This document shows positions 25,497 through 33,350 of a DNA stretch of 40,603 nt, one piece after another. Both the position numbers and the translations under genes were made by a program. Where the stretch lies: contig JAUHXV010000030.1 in NCBI GenBank assembly GCA_030426765.1, positions 1-40,603 on the forward strand, written 5' to 3'. The notes beneath the pieces were generated by a model that was given only the letters and a program-made list of their open reading frames with translations, was not told where the DNA came from and did not search any database. Each line of letters starts with the position of its first letter. The first letter of the stretch is position 1. The DNA is from Bacteroidia bacterium. Its GTDB lineage: Bacteria > Bacteroidota > Bacteroidia > Chitinophagales > Saprospiraceae.

Positions 25497-27575
25497 CTAT
25501 TCTGTGCTCAGTTTGACAAAATGCATTTCCAACTCCCCTTTGCCTTTGACCTGCACCTTGCCCCGGCTTGTAAACACAAAATCCGGGTCGTGGGAAATGA
25601 AGTCATAGGTCGTGTGGCTGATATTTACCTGGCCGATGTCTCCCGAACTTTCCATTCGGCTGGCGGTATTGACAGTATCGCCCCAGATGTCGTATTGAAA
25701 TTTTTTCACGCCTACTATGCCGGCGACAACGGGTCCGGTGTGGATGCCCACGCGCATTTCGAAAAAGGGCTTACCGTCTGATTCTAATTCTGCTTTTCTA
25801 TCGACGATAAATTTCTGCATTTCCAGCGCTGCCAGCACTGTATTTTTTATGGAATCATCACTCGGTATCGGCAGTCCTCCAGCCGCCATGTAGGCATCGC
25901 CAATCGTTTTAATTTTTTCGATGCCGTATTTCTCCATAATGCCATCGAAGGCTTCAAAGCAGTGGTTGATTTCGCTTACTAATTCTGCTGCACTCAGTTT
26001 AGCACTCTGTTCGGTGAATCCTTTAAAGTCCGTAAACAGAATACTCACCTTGTCGAAGTCACGGGCATCGGCGCGACCTTTTTCTTTTAGTTCCCGGGCG
26101 ATGTCGGCAGGGAGAATATTCAGCAACAAATTTTCCGAGCGGTCTTTTTCCGTTTCAATGATTTTTTTGGCTTTGCGTGTATATCGCAATCGGCTGTAGA
26201 TGCCTCCTGCCAGCAGCAGCATCATGATCCCTCCTGCTGAAAGCAGATTGCGCGTGTGATTCTTTTTTCTCACTTCCTCCTGATGCGCTTCCTGCACAAG
26301 GCGCGCCTCTTCGGCTTTCGCGATGCTATCGGCCAGCATGACTTTGGCAAACTCCATTTGTTCCAGTTTTCTGGCAGTTTCAGTGGCACTCAGACTATCA
26401 TCGATCACCTTTATTTTCTCGACATAGATCAGCGCTTCATTCCCCTTTCCCAAAGTTTTGTAGGTCGTGTACAGACAATCACAGGCATCGCGTTGACGAT
26501 CTATCGCGCCTATCTCTTCCGCCAGTTTGAGCCCTTGATGACAATAGTCCAGTGCCTGTGCTTGTTTACCTTGATTATGGTACAGCACACCAATGAGGGT
26601 TAGGCTGCCTGACGCACCTTGTTTATCTCCGATTTCAGTTTTCAGGGCCAGACTTTTTTGGTAGTTATCCAGAGCACGCTGATGTTGGTTTTGAGCAAAA
26701 TAGATGTTGCCAATATTATTCAGATTGCGGGCAATACCTTTTTTATCCTGGAGTTCTACCGCAATGGCAAGGCTTTTTTCAAAATATTCGAGTGCCAGGG
26801 GATAATTTTCCTGGTCGAGGTAGACGCTGCCGATATTCAGAAAGGTGCTCGCGATTTCACTTTTATCCCCGATTTCTTCTCTGATGGCCAGACTCTTATG
26901 ATGGTACTCCAGGGCACGGGCATGATTCCCCTGTTCGGAATAGAGGAGACCGATACTACTGAGGTTGTTGGAAATCCCTTTTAAATTGTTTCCTCCGAGT
27001 TCTTCAAGTATCGCCAGGCCTTTCTGAAGGAACTCAAGTGCGCGTGTGTTGTTGCCCTGCGTACTGTATATGTTGCTGATATTGGCATAATTGAAGGCCA
27101 GCCATTCTTTATTTCCCTGCGCTTCGTTGATGGTCACAGCGCGTTGATAGCATTCCATCGCAAGTGAGTAATTGCCCTGATTTCGATGGATGTTGCCAAT
27201 ATTATTCAGCGCTCCGGCTGTGCCTCGCAGATCTCCTGTTTGTTCGTTTATGGCTAGATTCTTTTCGTGGTATTCTACGGAAAGGGGGTAGTTGCCCTGA
27301 ACAGCATAGGCGATGCCCTGGAGATTATATCCCGGGGCAGATGCTTTGAGATACTCGTGTTCGGTGGCATACGCGTGCAATGCTTCGGCCAGGATCACAG
27401 CAGAATCGGGCTGAGAAAAAAGATAGCCATACCAAATGTAGTCTTTATAGGCATTGACGCGATTGGAATCGGACTGGGTGGAGTCTTCCCAAACCGCATA
27501 GAGGGAGTCCAGATTTTGAGCACTTGCCGTTACACCTGACATCGCGATAAAAATCAGGAATGTGAATTTTTTCAT
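25497..27575 (-). CDS. TPR-TM-class III adenylate cyclase, paralogue B
   Basis: A 692-residue protein from the ATG at 27575 (MKKFTFLIFIAMSG). It has the same order as its neighbour: signal peptide, about eight TPR repeats (GNYSLAMECYQRAVTINE, GNHARALEYHHKSLAIREE and similar), coiled coil, a membrane helix near NLLSAGGIMMLLLAGGI, the SENLLLNILPADIA linker and a full class III cyclase domain (FTDFKGF, GDAYMA, YDIWGDTVNTASR). The cyclase half is nearly identical to paralogue A, down to a 59-bp identical DNA stretch. The TPR half has one more repeat and has diverged. A 243-bp gap separates the two genes, so they are probably separate transcripts. Confidence 0.9.
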   Translation of the reverse strand: MKKFTFLIFIAMSGVTASAQNLDSLYAVWEDSTQSDSNRVNAYKDYIWYGYLFSQPDSAVILAEALHAYATEHEYLKASAPGYNLQGIAYAVQGNYPLSVEYHEKNLAINEQTGDLRGTAGALNNIGNIHRNQGNYSLAMECYQRAVTINEAQGNKEWLAFNYANISNIYSTQGNNTRALEFLQKGLAILEELGGNNLKGISNNLSSIGLLYSEQGNHARALEYHHKSLAIREEIGDKSEIASTFLNIGSVYLDQENYPLALEYFEKSLAIAVELQDKKGIARNLNNIGNIYFAQNQHQRALDNYQKSLALKTEIGDKQGASGSLTLIGVLYHNQGKQAQALDYCHQGLKLAEEIGAIDRQRDACDCLYTTYKTLGKGNEALIYVEKIKVIDDSLSATETARKLEQMEFAKVMLADSIAKAEEARLVQEAHQEEVRKKNHTRNLLSAGGIMMLLLAGGIYSRLRYTRKAKKIIETEKDRSENLLLNILPADIARELKEKGRADARDFDKVSILFTDFKGFTEQSAKLSAAELVSEINHCFEAFDGIMEKYGIEKIKTIGDAYMAAGGLPIPSDDSIKNTVLAALEMQKFIVDRKAELESDGKPFFEMRVGIHTGPVVAGIVGVKKFQYDIWGDTVNTASRMESSGDIGQVNISHTTYDFISHDPDFVFTSRGKVQVKGKGELEMHFVKLSTE

Positions 27576-27627
27576 GCGTGGTGTGGTTTGCAATGTATGC
27601 GTTTAAAGCGTAATCAGCTCCAGCGTG

Positions 27628-27652
27628 TTGTCAAATATAATTGTTTTGACAA
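27628..27652 (-). promoter_or_regulatory. Promoter with overlapping operator-like palindrome, cyclase paralogue B
   Basis: An inverted repeat TTGTCAAA (27628-27635) / TTTGACAA (27645-27652) with a nine-base spacer overlaps the minus-strand -7 element TATATTTG (27632-27639). The -33 region is weak. The predicted start gives a leader of about 50 nt. This arrangement fits a repressor site. Confidence 0.5.
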
Positions 27653-27735
27653 GTATGCCCTTGGGCTATGGTGCAGGGGCGTATTTAATAAATGATTTGG
27701 GTTCAATGGCACAAATCACCATGAGAGAAGTTATC

Positions 27736-27918
27736 TCAAGTGAGGTCGCTGGGGTGAGGCTTGTCTTTGTAGAGAAGTACGCTTCCCACCAGTACTATCC
27801 CCAGAAAAATGCCGGAAAAGTATTCTGAAAATTCAGCCTGCCGCGTTACTAAATATACGCCGGAAAGGATGCTTAGGATGCCAATGATGAGGATTAGGGT
27901 TTTTGCGGATTTTGTCAT
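27736..27918 (-). CDS. Small two-helix membrane protein
   Basis: A 60-residue protein from the ATG at 27918. Two hydrophobic helices (about 7-25 and 33-49, ILIIGILSILSGVYLV and YFSGIFLGIVLVGSVLLY) are joined by a short loop (TRQAEFSE) and followed by a charged tail (KDKPHPSDLT). Composition and start are convincing for a real small inner-membrane protein, but no family is recognised. It lies between the TrpF-like gene (104 bp upstream) and the cyclase promoter. Confidence 0.6.
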   Translation of the reverse strand: MTKSAKTLILIIGILSILSGVYLVTRQAEFSEYFSGIFLGIVLVGSVLLYKDKPHPSDLT

Positions 27919-28022
27919 GGGATGTGTTAAATTAAGGTTGAATATAGTTTACTTGTATTGTTTTTCTATGGTTGTTACCCAATACTTTTGAAAGCTCACA
28001 CAAAATATCGTCTTTTTAACTG

Positions 28023-28676
28023 TTACGCATTGACGACCTGGAAAAATGATTTAAGTTTTTGTGGATCAAGGTTTCCGTTTGTTCTGACACCACTGCAAAG
28101 GTCAATACCAAAGGGTCTCACTTTTTCGATAGCTTCTCTGACATTGTCAGCGTGTAATCCCCCGGCGAGAAATAAGGGGACAGAGATTGATTTTCGAATT
28201 TCTGAACTGAGTTCCCAGTTATGGGTTCGACCGGTACCGCCTAATTCTTTAACAGAAAGATTTGGGTTGCCGCTATCCAGCAGGATGGCATCTACCTGCC
28301 CGGATATATCAATAGCCTCTTTTACGGAGTTGTCGTCGATCACATGGATGACTTGTACGAGTTTGACATGGGGCAGTGCCTGTCGAAGTTGTGCGTAATC
28401 CCGTTTTTCGAGTGCATCTACAATTTGTATTGTGGTGGTTTGCACACGTCTGTAGTGCCTTATAATATCCTGTGGTCTGGTTTCGCTCGTCAACAGGAAA
28501 GTAGAGATCGGAGGAGGGACGTCTCTGGCGATTAGGCTGATCATTTCGTCACTGATCACACCGGGCCCACTCGGCATGTGTCCGACCAGTCCCAAAGCGG
28601 ACGCACCGTGTTCTATCGCGATCCTGGCTTCGTCAGGGCTACTGATACAGCAGATTTTTACGCGGGGTTTGGTCAT
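28023..28676 (-). CDS. Divergent phosphoribosylanthranilate isomerase-like (TrpF family) protein
   Basis: A 217-residue TIM barrel of the TrpF family. The catalytic pair is kept: Cys9 in VKICC and Asp134 in AILLDS. The phosphate-binding loops GGTGRTHNW (146-154) and LAGGLHADNV (170-179), and the C-terminal SGVRTNG, also match. It differs from canonical TrpF in the first motif (KICCISS for KICGITR), in GLVGHMPSGPGVIS for GFVFxxxSPRxIS, and in IQIVDAL where VQLHG is expected. No other trp genes are nearby. It may still isomerise phosphoribosylanthranilate or act on a related aminosugar substrate. Confidence 0.8.
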   Translation of the reverse strand: MTKPRVKICCISSPDEARIAIEHGASALGLVGHMPSGPGVISDEMISLIARDVPPPISTFLLTSETRPQDIIRHYRRVQTTTIQIVDALEKRDYAQLRQALPHVKLVQVIHVIDDNSVKEAIDISGQVDAILLDSGNPNLSVKELGGTGRTHNWELSSEIRKSISVPLFLAGGLHADNVREAIEKVRPFGIDLCSGVRTNGNLDPQKLKSFFQVVNA

Positions 28677-28765
28677 TTTTAATGTGTAGAATTTATAAGT
28701 GTCTGGTGTATGTATGCGGTGGCCTCAAGTTTTTCTCCTTATGACAAAGTATCAGCCATTCGATA

Positions 28766-29302
28766 TTATGTTCTCTTTCGTATATACTGCAATTGTGTCA
28801 ATCCGGATTCGTAGGATCTGGAAGACACGAGTTCCATGCGTTGCTCGGGTCTGCCATCTTTAAACAGCCTTGTACCATTGCCCAGTAAAATTGGAATGAC
28901 AGAGATAGTCATCTCGTCTATTAGGTCATGCTTTAAGAGCGCATCAATAACTTCTGCTCCGCCATCGCAATACATATTTTGTCCGTCCTCTGCTTTTAAT
29001 TTTTCCACCAGGGTCTTCAGATCTCCTGTATAAAAAGTGGTCCTGCCAACGCCAGGCCTTTCCGTCCGCGTAATGACATAAACGTCACGTGTACCGTTGT
29101 CATAATGAGAGGAACCAATTTCTTTCAATACATACTCATAAGTTTTTCTGCCTAGAATAATGGTGTCCACTTGAGCTGTAAAAGCTGCATATCCATAGTC
29201 TTCCCCTTCTTGTTCAACGATTTTAAGAAAGCTGAGGTCATCGTTGGGTTTTGCAATGTAGCCATCCAGACTTGTAGCAATAAAAAGTGATAGTTTTCGC
29301 AT
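28766..29302 (-). CDS. Dihydrofolate reductase/RibD C-terminal family protein
   Basis: A 178-residue soluble protein. The N-terminus (LSLFIATSLDGYIAKPNDDLSFL) and the segments DTIILGRKTYEYVL, NMYCDGGAEVIDALLKHDLIDEMTISVIPILLGNGTRLF are the signatures of the RibD_C/DHFR-like fold. Members are NADPH-dependent reductases, many of unknown substrate; true DHFR residues are not all present. It lies 89 bp upstream of the TrpF-like gene on the same strand. No further context indicates the substrate. Confidence 0.87.
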   Translation of the reverse strand: MRKLSLFIATSLDGYIAKPNDDLSFLKIVEQEGEDYGYAAFTAQVDTIILGRKTYEYVLKEIGSSHYDNGTRDVYVITRTERPGVGRTTFYTGDLKTLVEKLKAEDGQNMYCDGGAEVIDALLKHDLIDEMTISVIPILLGNGTRLFKDGRPEQRMELVSSRSYESGLTQLQYIRKRT

Positions 29303-29487
29303 GTGTGTGGAGAATGTCAGGTGGTGTAGGTTCCTCTTCGAAGATAGGATGAAATTTCATTTCGACCGACCTGGTTCGGGATGTTGAGCAGTAAAAAATG
29401 GGTATAGGAGCCGCTTTGGGCATTGGAGGTTGCCAGCGGGTAGGTTCCGATATAGGTGCTGCGAAGTAGTGTTGTGAGGCTATTTAA

Positions 29488-30069
29488 CTAGTCGTCCTGG
29501 TTTAATTGCTCAATTTTATCCCTGTATTTTTTGTTGTGGACATAGAGTTCATCTAATTGCATTTCAGACAGGATATTTAACTGATCATCAGGAAGTTTTA
29601 CGTTGACCAAAATCAATTTCCTGAGCGCTTTGCACCCGGTGAGTGCGTTAAGCGATGAGATTTCGACGGGTTTTCCGAAACTAAAATCGCCAATGCGTAG
29701 CTCACTCAGATTTTGAATCGTTTCTATGTTGGTTAGGTCAAAAGGTTTCGTTTGTTGATTGACATAGAGGGTTTGTAGTGAGGTAAGCGCATGGAGGTCT
29801 GGTAGTCGTAGTTGCGATCGGCCCATAAAGCTTATCGTCTGCACATGGGTGAAGTGCAGAACATAATCAATTGGATGCTTGAAGTGGAATATGCGTAGGT
29901 CCTGCACCTTACGGATCAACTTTTGATGCGTCTCAAAGTATTTAACGAGCTTTGAAAATGAGTCTGGCCCTTTTTCTTTTTCAGCGACATACATAGTCTC
30001 CTTGTCTCGTATCGTAAACGAAAGCCAAGGATTTGTCTTTGACATTTGCTCATTGATTTCAGCCTGCAT
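29488..30069 (-). CDS. Leucine-rich-repeat-like hypothetical protein
   Basis: A 193-residue protein without signal peptide. Residues 85-180 show irregular LRR-like units: LRLPDLHALTSLQTLYVN, LTNIETIQNLSELRIGDF, ISSLNALTGCKALRKLILVNVKLPDDQLNIL and MQLDELYVHN. The first 80 residues are polar and helical. It could be a protein-interaction module. A perfect 12-bp palindrome (TTATGGCCATAA, 30082-30093) sits 13 bp upstream of its ATG and may be an operator. Function unknown. Confidence 0.65.
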   Translation of the reverse strand: MQAEINEQMSKTNPWLSFTIRDKETMYVAEKEKGPDSFSKLVKYFETHQKLIRKVQDLRIFHFKHPIDYVLHFTHVQTISFMGRSQLRLPDLHALTSLQTLYVNQQTKPFDLTNIETIQNLSELRIGDFSFGKPVEISSLNALTGCKALRKLILVNVKLPDDQLNILSEMQLDELYVHNKKYRDKIEQLNQDD

Positions 30070-30153
30070 GTTGAATATGTGTTATGGCCATAATCTGTTT
30101 TCGTGCTCCTTGCTCAGTGAATTGTACAGGGGGTTATTGTACGGCCAGATGCG

Positions 30154-30882
30154 TTAAATACTCATACCTGATAGAGCATGGTGTTTTAGGCGTGGATGGT
30201 TCAGTATCTGTTTTTTATAATCATCGAAGTGCTGGTAATGGTTTGGTGAATCGTTCAATTGCTCGTAAACAAATGATGTATCCGTCCTGGGATAAATAAT
30301 GATCGTTTCTCCAAATCGCAAGTCAAATAATTTCATGTTAATCATCACAAATGCGTAGCCGTCGGGGCTTGCGGAAAACACCCAGTCAAGTTCATTATTT
30401 GCTACTTCAAACGTTCCTTGTGCGGTTAAGTAGGGGTAGTTGCGGGATTCTACTAATGTATTTTCATTGGCGGTTGAGTCATTTGTCAAAATGATCAGTG
30501 TCAGCTTGTCAAGTATTGTTTCACTTTCGGGGTTTTCATACGCTCCGATTCGGACGCCCTTATAGATCGCATGTTGGGAAACTATCGTAAACGGAGTGCT
30601 GGCGACCGCATAGTCATATTCTGCTACGGGAAAAGGTGATTTGTTTAATGGGAAGCGATTAAAAACTTCCGCATATTGCTGGTAGGTTTCAATGTCCTGT
30701 TCAAAGAGAGCGTTGTTGTATTTGGAACTATCGAGTTGCATGGCAGCTCGATCCCTCAATTTATCGATAGTCCATTGGTCCTTAGAAACAGTAGCTGCCT
30801 GATCGGTCTTCTGACAGGAAATAACCAGAAGGCCAGTAACGAGCACTATGGCTGCAGAGAAGATTCGAGTAATTGAAAACAT
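30154..30882 (-). CDS. Hypothetical lipoprotein
   Basis: A 242-residue predicted lipoprotein: signal MFSITRIFSAAIVLVTGLLV followed by the lipobox ISC with Cys23 as the lipidation site. The mature domain (about 35-235) has mixed alpha/beta composition (FTIVSQHAIYKGVRIGAYEN, LTLIILTNDSTANENTLV, GYAFVMINMKLFDLRFGETIIIYPRTDT) and matches no family I recognise. It is probably anchored in the outer membrane. It is not linked to its neighbours by short spacing. Confidence 0.6.
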   Translation of the reverse strand: MFSITRIFSAAIVLVTGLLVISCQKTDQAATVSKDQWTIDKLRDRAAMQLDSSKYNNALFEQDIETYQQYAEVFNRFPLNKSPFPVAEYDYAVASTPFTIVSQHAIYKGVRIGAYENPESETILDKLTLIILTNDSTANENTLVESRNYPYLTAQGTFEVANNELDWVFSASPDGYAFVMINMKLFDLRFGETIIIYPRTDTSFVYEQLNDSPNHYQHFDDYKKQILNHPRLKHHALSGMSI

Positions 30883-31046
30883 AATTGGATAGAGTCGTGC
30901 TTATATATAAACGTATTGCCTGATATGGGTTGACGAAAATACGTATCCAGACTACTACGTTGCATTCTTTTTACTGGACTTTTCTTTGGCTACTTTTCCA
31001 GCGACAACTTTGAAAGGAAGACCAACAATTGCTTTACTACCCCAAA

Positions 31047-32324
31047 TTATTTACTCACATCTCCTTTAATGAGCGTTTTAGTGATAAATCCTTCATTGCT
31101 TCTCAGTACGAGGTAGCAGACTCCAGGTGGCATGTTTTGTATATGTTTTGAATCCAATTTGAATTGATGTTTTCCGCTATCGATTCGTCCTGCGTATATA
31201 TTTTCAATCAGTTGCCCTGAAGCATTGAAAAGGTCAATTCGGGCAGTTGTCCTGATGTCGATGACGAGCGAAAAGGTAAGGTCGTTGTAAAAGGGATTTG
31301 GGAAAACGGAAGAAAAGGAATGCGATGCTACATAGCTTTCTTCGGGAGCTGTGGAAGAAACTAAGTTGTCATACTTGTAGATGGTCGAACCACTGGCATA
31401 CATTAAGTTGGGATTGAGTCTGAAGAAGCGGTTTATATTCGGAAACAATCCGGATGGATTCCAGCTTAATCCGCCGTCTGTGGTCATATAGGCATGGACA
31501 CTTCTGGGGACCACCCATCCGGTATCCGGGTTGATAAAACCGATACCTTGCAAGTCGCGATAATGATTGTCAACCAGGAGAATGTCCCAGTTGTCCCCAC
31601 CGTCAACGGTTTTGACGATGTGGATTGAATCGCCTGTAAAGGACTCTACCGAACCATATGCAATCTGGTCGGATACGAAATCAAGTTTCCAGATGTATTC
31701 GGCACCGTTTTGCGTGTGTAATACCTCATCCCAGGTATCCCCGCCATCTGTTGTTTTGAGAATGATCCCTCCGGATCCTTCGCGAATGCCTGAAACGAAA
31801 CCCAGCAGGGAGTCAATAAAATGGCATTCAACCAGGCCATTGGCGTATGCGGAAAGATCTGTATGGGTCCATGTTTTTCCCTGATCGGTGGATTTGATAA
31901 AGTATGCAGGATAGGCAAAGATGCCTACGCCAAACACGTGGTCGCCTGCATGCGAAAGCCCGCAAATGCCCGGGATAGCTACCGGTAGTGAATCCTGAAT
32001 TTCTGTCCAGGTGGCACCACCATCGGTGGTTCTGAGCAAAACACTATCCAGGCTCCCTGCGAAGCCGATATCTGCGTTTAAAAAATCAACTGATCGAAGG
32101 TAGGTGCTCGGGTGGTTGTAGAGTATTGACCAGGAATCGCCGCTATCAATAGTCTTCAGGATTTTACCGTTTCCGGTTACGGCCCATCCGGTATCTGCAT
32201 TGTGAAAGTAGATGTCATCGTATCGGCCGGCAGGGGGCGCATTCGTAATTTTCCAAGCCTGCGTGAAGGCGGGAAGACCACATAGAAGTCCCAGCCCAAT
32301 GCATAGTATGTCCTTTAGATTCAT
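31047..32324 (-). CDS. T9SS-sorted YCF48/BNR-type beta-propeller protein
   Basis: A 425-residue secreted protein with a signal peptide ending near LPAFTQA. Residues 28-325 form a beta-propeller of repeated TxDxGxxW units (KTIDSGDSWSIL, RTTDGGATWTEI, KTTDGGDTWDEV, MTTDGGLSWNPS) and DTGW/ADIGFAG turns, as in YCF48/photosystem II assembly-factor-like and BNR proteins. The C-terminus (338-425, VFPNPFYNDLTFSL...LRSNEGFITKTLIKG) is a T9SS type A sorting domain. It is probably displayed or secreted outside the cell. It is the gene immediately downstream of the last cassette-type repeat (32340-32509). Confidence 0.88.
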   Translation of the reverse strand: MNLKDILCIGLGLLCGLPAFTQAWKITNAPPAGRYDDIYFHNADTGWAVTGNGKILKTIDSGDSWSILYNHPSTYLRSVDFLNADIGFAGSLDSVLLRTTDGGATWTEIQDSLPVAIPGICGLSHAGDHVFGVGIFAYPAYFIKSTDQGKTWTHTDLSAYANGLVECHFIDSLLGFVSGIREGSGGIILKTTDGGDTWDEVLHTQNGAEYIWKLDFVSDQIAYGSVESFTGDSIHIVKTVDGGDNWDILLVDNHYRDLQGIGFINPDTGWVVPRSVHAYMTTDGGLSWNPSGLFPNINRFFRLNPNLMYASGSTIYKYDNLVSSTAPEESYVASHSFSSVFPNPFYNDLTFSLVIDIRTTARIDLFNASGQLIENIYAGRIDSGKHQFKLDSKHIQNMPPGVCYLVLRSNEGFITKTLIKGDVSK

Positions 32325-32339
32325 GGTATCTGTTGTGCT

Positions 32340-32509
32340 TTATAACGTTCCGGGATACTCGTAGGCTGGCTGACAACTGATTTGCCTTCCGAAGCTAACC
32401 AAGGCTGGTGAAAAGTTAAGCGAAGGAGGTGACTAGGAGTTTTTCTTTAGAGTTAAAATTTTCACTTTCTGTCTTTGAATCCCTGGTGGTGGGGTAGGTT
32501 TAGTTATGA
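32340..32509 (-). repeat. attC-like site 1 (long form), after higBA
   Basis: A 170-bp imperfect inverted repeat between the higA stop and the next gene. On the minus strand it opens with an R-like box ending ATAAC (R'') and closes with GTTATAA (R'), with an inner pair of short complementary boxes (CTAC / GTAT). The sequence is homologous over most of its length to the site at 39885-40064, including the shared GCGAAGGAGGTG core. It is consistent with an attC site, but the inner stem is degraded. Confidence 0.5.
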
Positions 32510-32516
32510 CTTGTTT

Positions 32517-32801
32517 TTAGAGTGCCACTATTTCGTTTAATTCCTTCTTTTTGATTTTGGATTCTTCTTCAAGGTCGTAATCAGCCTGAAGTCCCAGCCA
32601 AAACTTTGCTGTTGTCCCGAAATATTTTGAAATTCGTAAAGCAGTATCAGCGGTTATTCTTCGATTCCCTTTCAGAATTTCGCTGATTCGGGTTTGAGGG
32701 ATAAACGTTTCTTTGGAAAGCCTATATGCTGAGATTTCGAGTGGTTCAAGAAATTCTTCTTTTAAAACTTCACCAGGATGTATATTTCTAATACGAGCCA
32801 T
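32517..32801 (-). CDS. higA: HigA-type antitoxin of a type II toxin-antitoxin pair
   Basis: A 94-residue XRE-family protein starting at MARIRNIHPGEVL, the conserved HigA/VapI opening. The HTH spans ISAYRLSKETFIPQTRISEILKG (about 23-45), and the tail contains the HigA motif GTTAKFWLGLQADYDLE. It should bind and neutralise HigB and repress the operon. The gene follows higB by 10 bp. This reversed toxin-antitoxin order is typical of higBA. Confidence 0.92.
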   Translation of the reverse strand: MARIRNIHPGEVLKEEFLEPLEISAYRLSKETFIPQTRISEILKGNRRITADTALRISKYFGTTAKFWLGLQADYDLEEESKIKKKELNEIVAL

Positions 32802-32811
32802 ATTGTTGTAT

Positions 32812-33093
32812 TTAGTGGTAATCAATTATTATTACTTCAGAGGTATTTCCGTTCTTCCATTTAAACACAATTCTCCATTGTTGGTTGATCCTAATACTAT
32901 GTTTCCCTTTAAACGCGCCTGTTAATTTTTCAAGGCGATTAGCAGGTGGAATTCTTAAATCATTAAGATTCTGGGCGTTATTTAGCATTCTTAGCTTACG
33001 TCTGGCGACCGCCTGAATGGTCGTTGGAAGATTTAATGAGAATTCGCCTGCCCAAATCTTTTCAGTTTCACTATCCCCAAAGGATTGAATCAT
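32812..33093 (-). CDS. higB: HigB-type toxin (RelE/ParE superfamily)
   Basis: A 93-residue RelE-fold protein. The central RRKLRMLNNAQNLNDLRIPPANRLEKLTG and the C-terminal HSIRINQQWRIVFKWKNG...IIIDYH are hallmark HigB segments with the conserved basic residues needed for mRNA cleavage on the ribosome. The ATG at 33093 lies just downstream of its own promoter and operator. This fits a self-expressing module, as is usual for toxin-antitoxin pairs in cassette arrays. It is co-transcribed with higA. Confidence 0.92.
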   Translation of the reverse strand: MIQSFGDSETEKIWAGEFSLNLPTTIQAVARRKLRMLNNAQNLNDLRIPPANRLEKLTGAFKGKHSIRINQQWRIVFKWKNGNTSEVIIIDYH

Positions 33094-33106
33094 CTACTGT
33101 TGATTT

Positions 33107-33150
33107 ACGTTAGTAACGTCAAAGATAAGTATAAAGGTTCCTGGATGCAA
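33107..33150 (-). promoter_or_regulatory. higBA promoter and operator
   Basis: On the minus strand TTG (33148-33150), exactly 20 bp, TATCTTTG (33120-33127) is a full Bacteroidota promoter. Immediately downstream is a perfect 13-bp palindrome ACGTTA-G-TAACGT (33107-33119) covering the predicted transcription start. It is a likely HigA operator. higB starts about 14 bp further on. Confidence 0.7.
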
Positions 33151-33173
33151 GAAGAATATTTGATATAAATGAA

Positions 33174-33299
33174 TCATAACGGTTAGGCTACTCGAAAGCA
33201 GGCCTGAATTGCAGAAGGCTGTATCAAGGTAGCTTTCATTAAAATTACGGTTTCTTTTCAATGGTTGGAACCCTGCTGATGGGGTAGCTTTTGTTAGAG
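33174..33299 (-). repeat. attC-like site 2, after the hypothetical lipoprotein gene
   Basis: A 126-bp inverted repeat. Minus strand: CTCTAAC (R'') then AAAA, GCTACC (L''), and at the other end GAGTAGC (L') and GTTATGA (R', the form common in VCR-type sites). Outer and inner boxes are complementary (CTAAC/GTTAt, GCTAC/GTAGC). It shares the segment GGGTAGCTTTTGTTAG (plus-strand reading) with the other long sites. Confidence 0.55.
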
Positions 33300-33350
33300 G
33301 ACGTGTTATTTCCGGATATGTCCATCATTTTTCATCTTAAGTTAGACCTG

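Noticed and set aside
30883..31046. Search for an eighth attC-like site after the YCF48-type gene
   Set aside because: Only an ACGTATT/AATACGT hairpin was found, without paired R and L boxes, so the array seems to end at 32340.
30955..31050. 31 open codons on the minus strand ending in a Lys-rich tail after the YCF48-type gene
   Set aside because: Looks somewhat like the end of a protein (SKAIVGLPFKVVAGK), but there is no start and the length is within chance. It might be a gene remnant.
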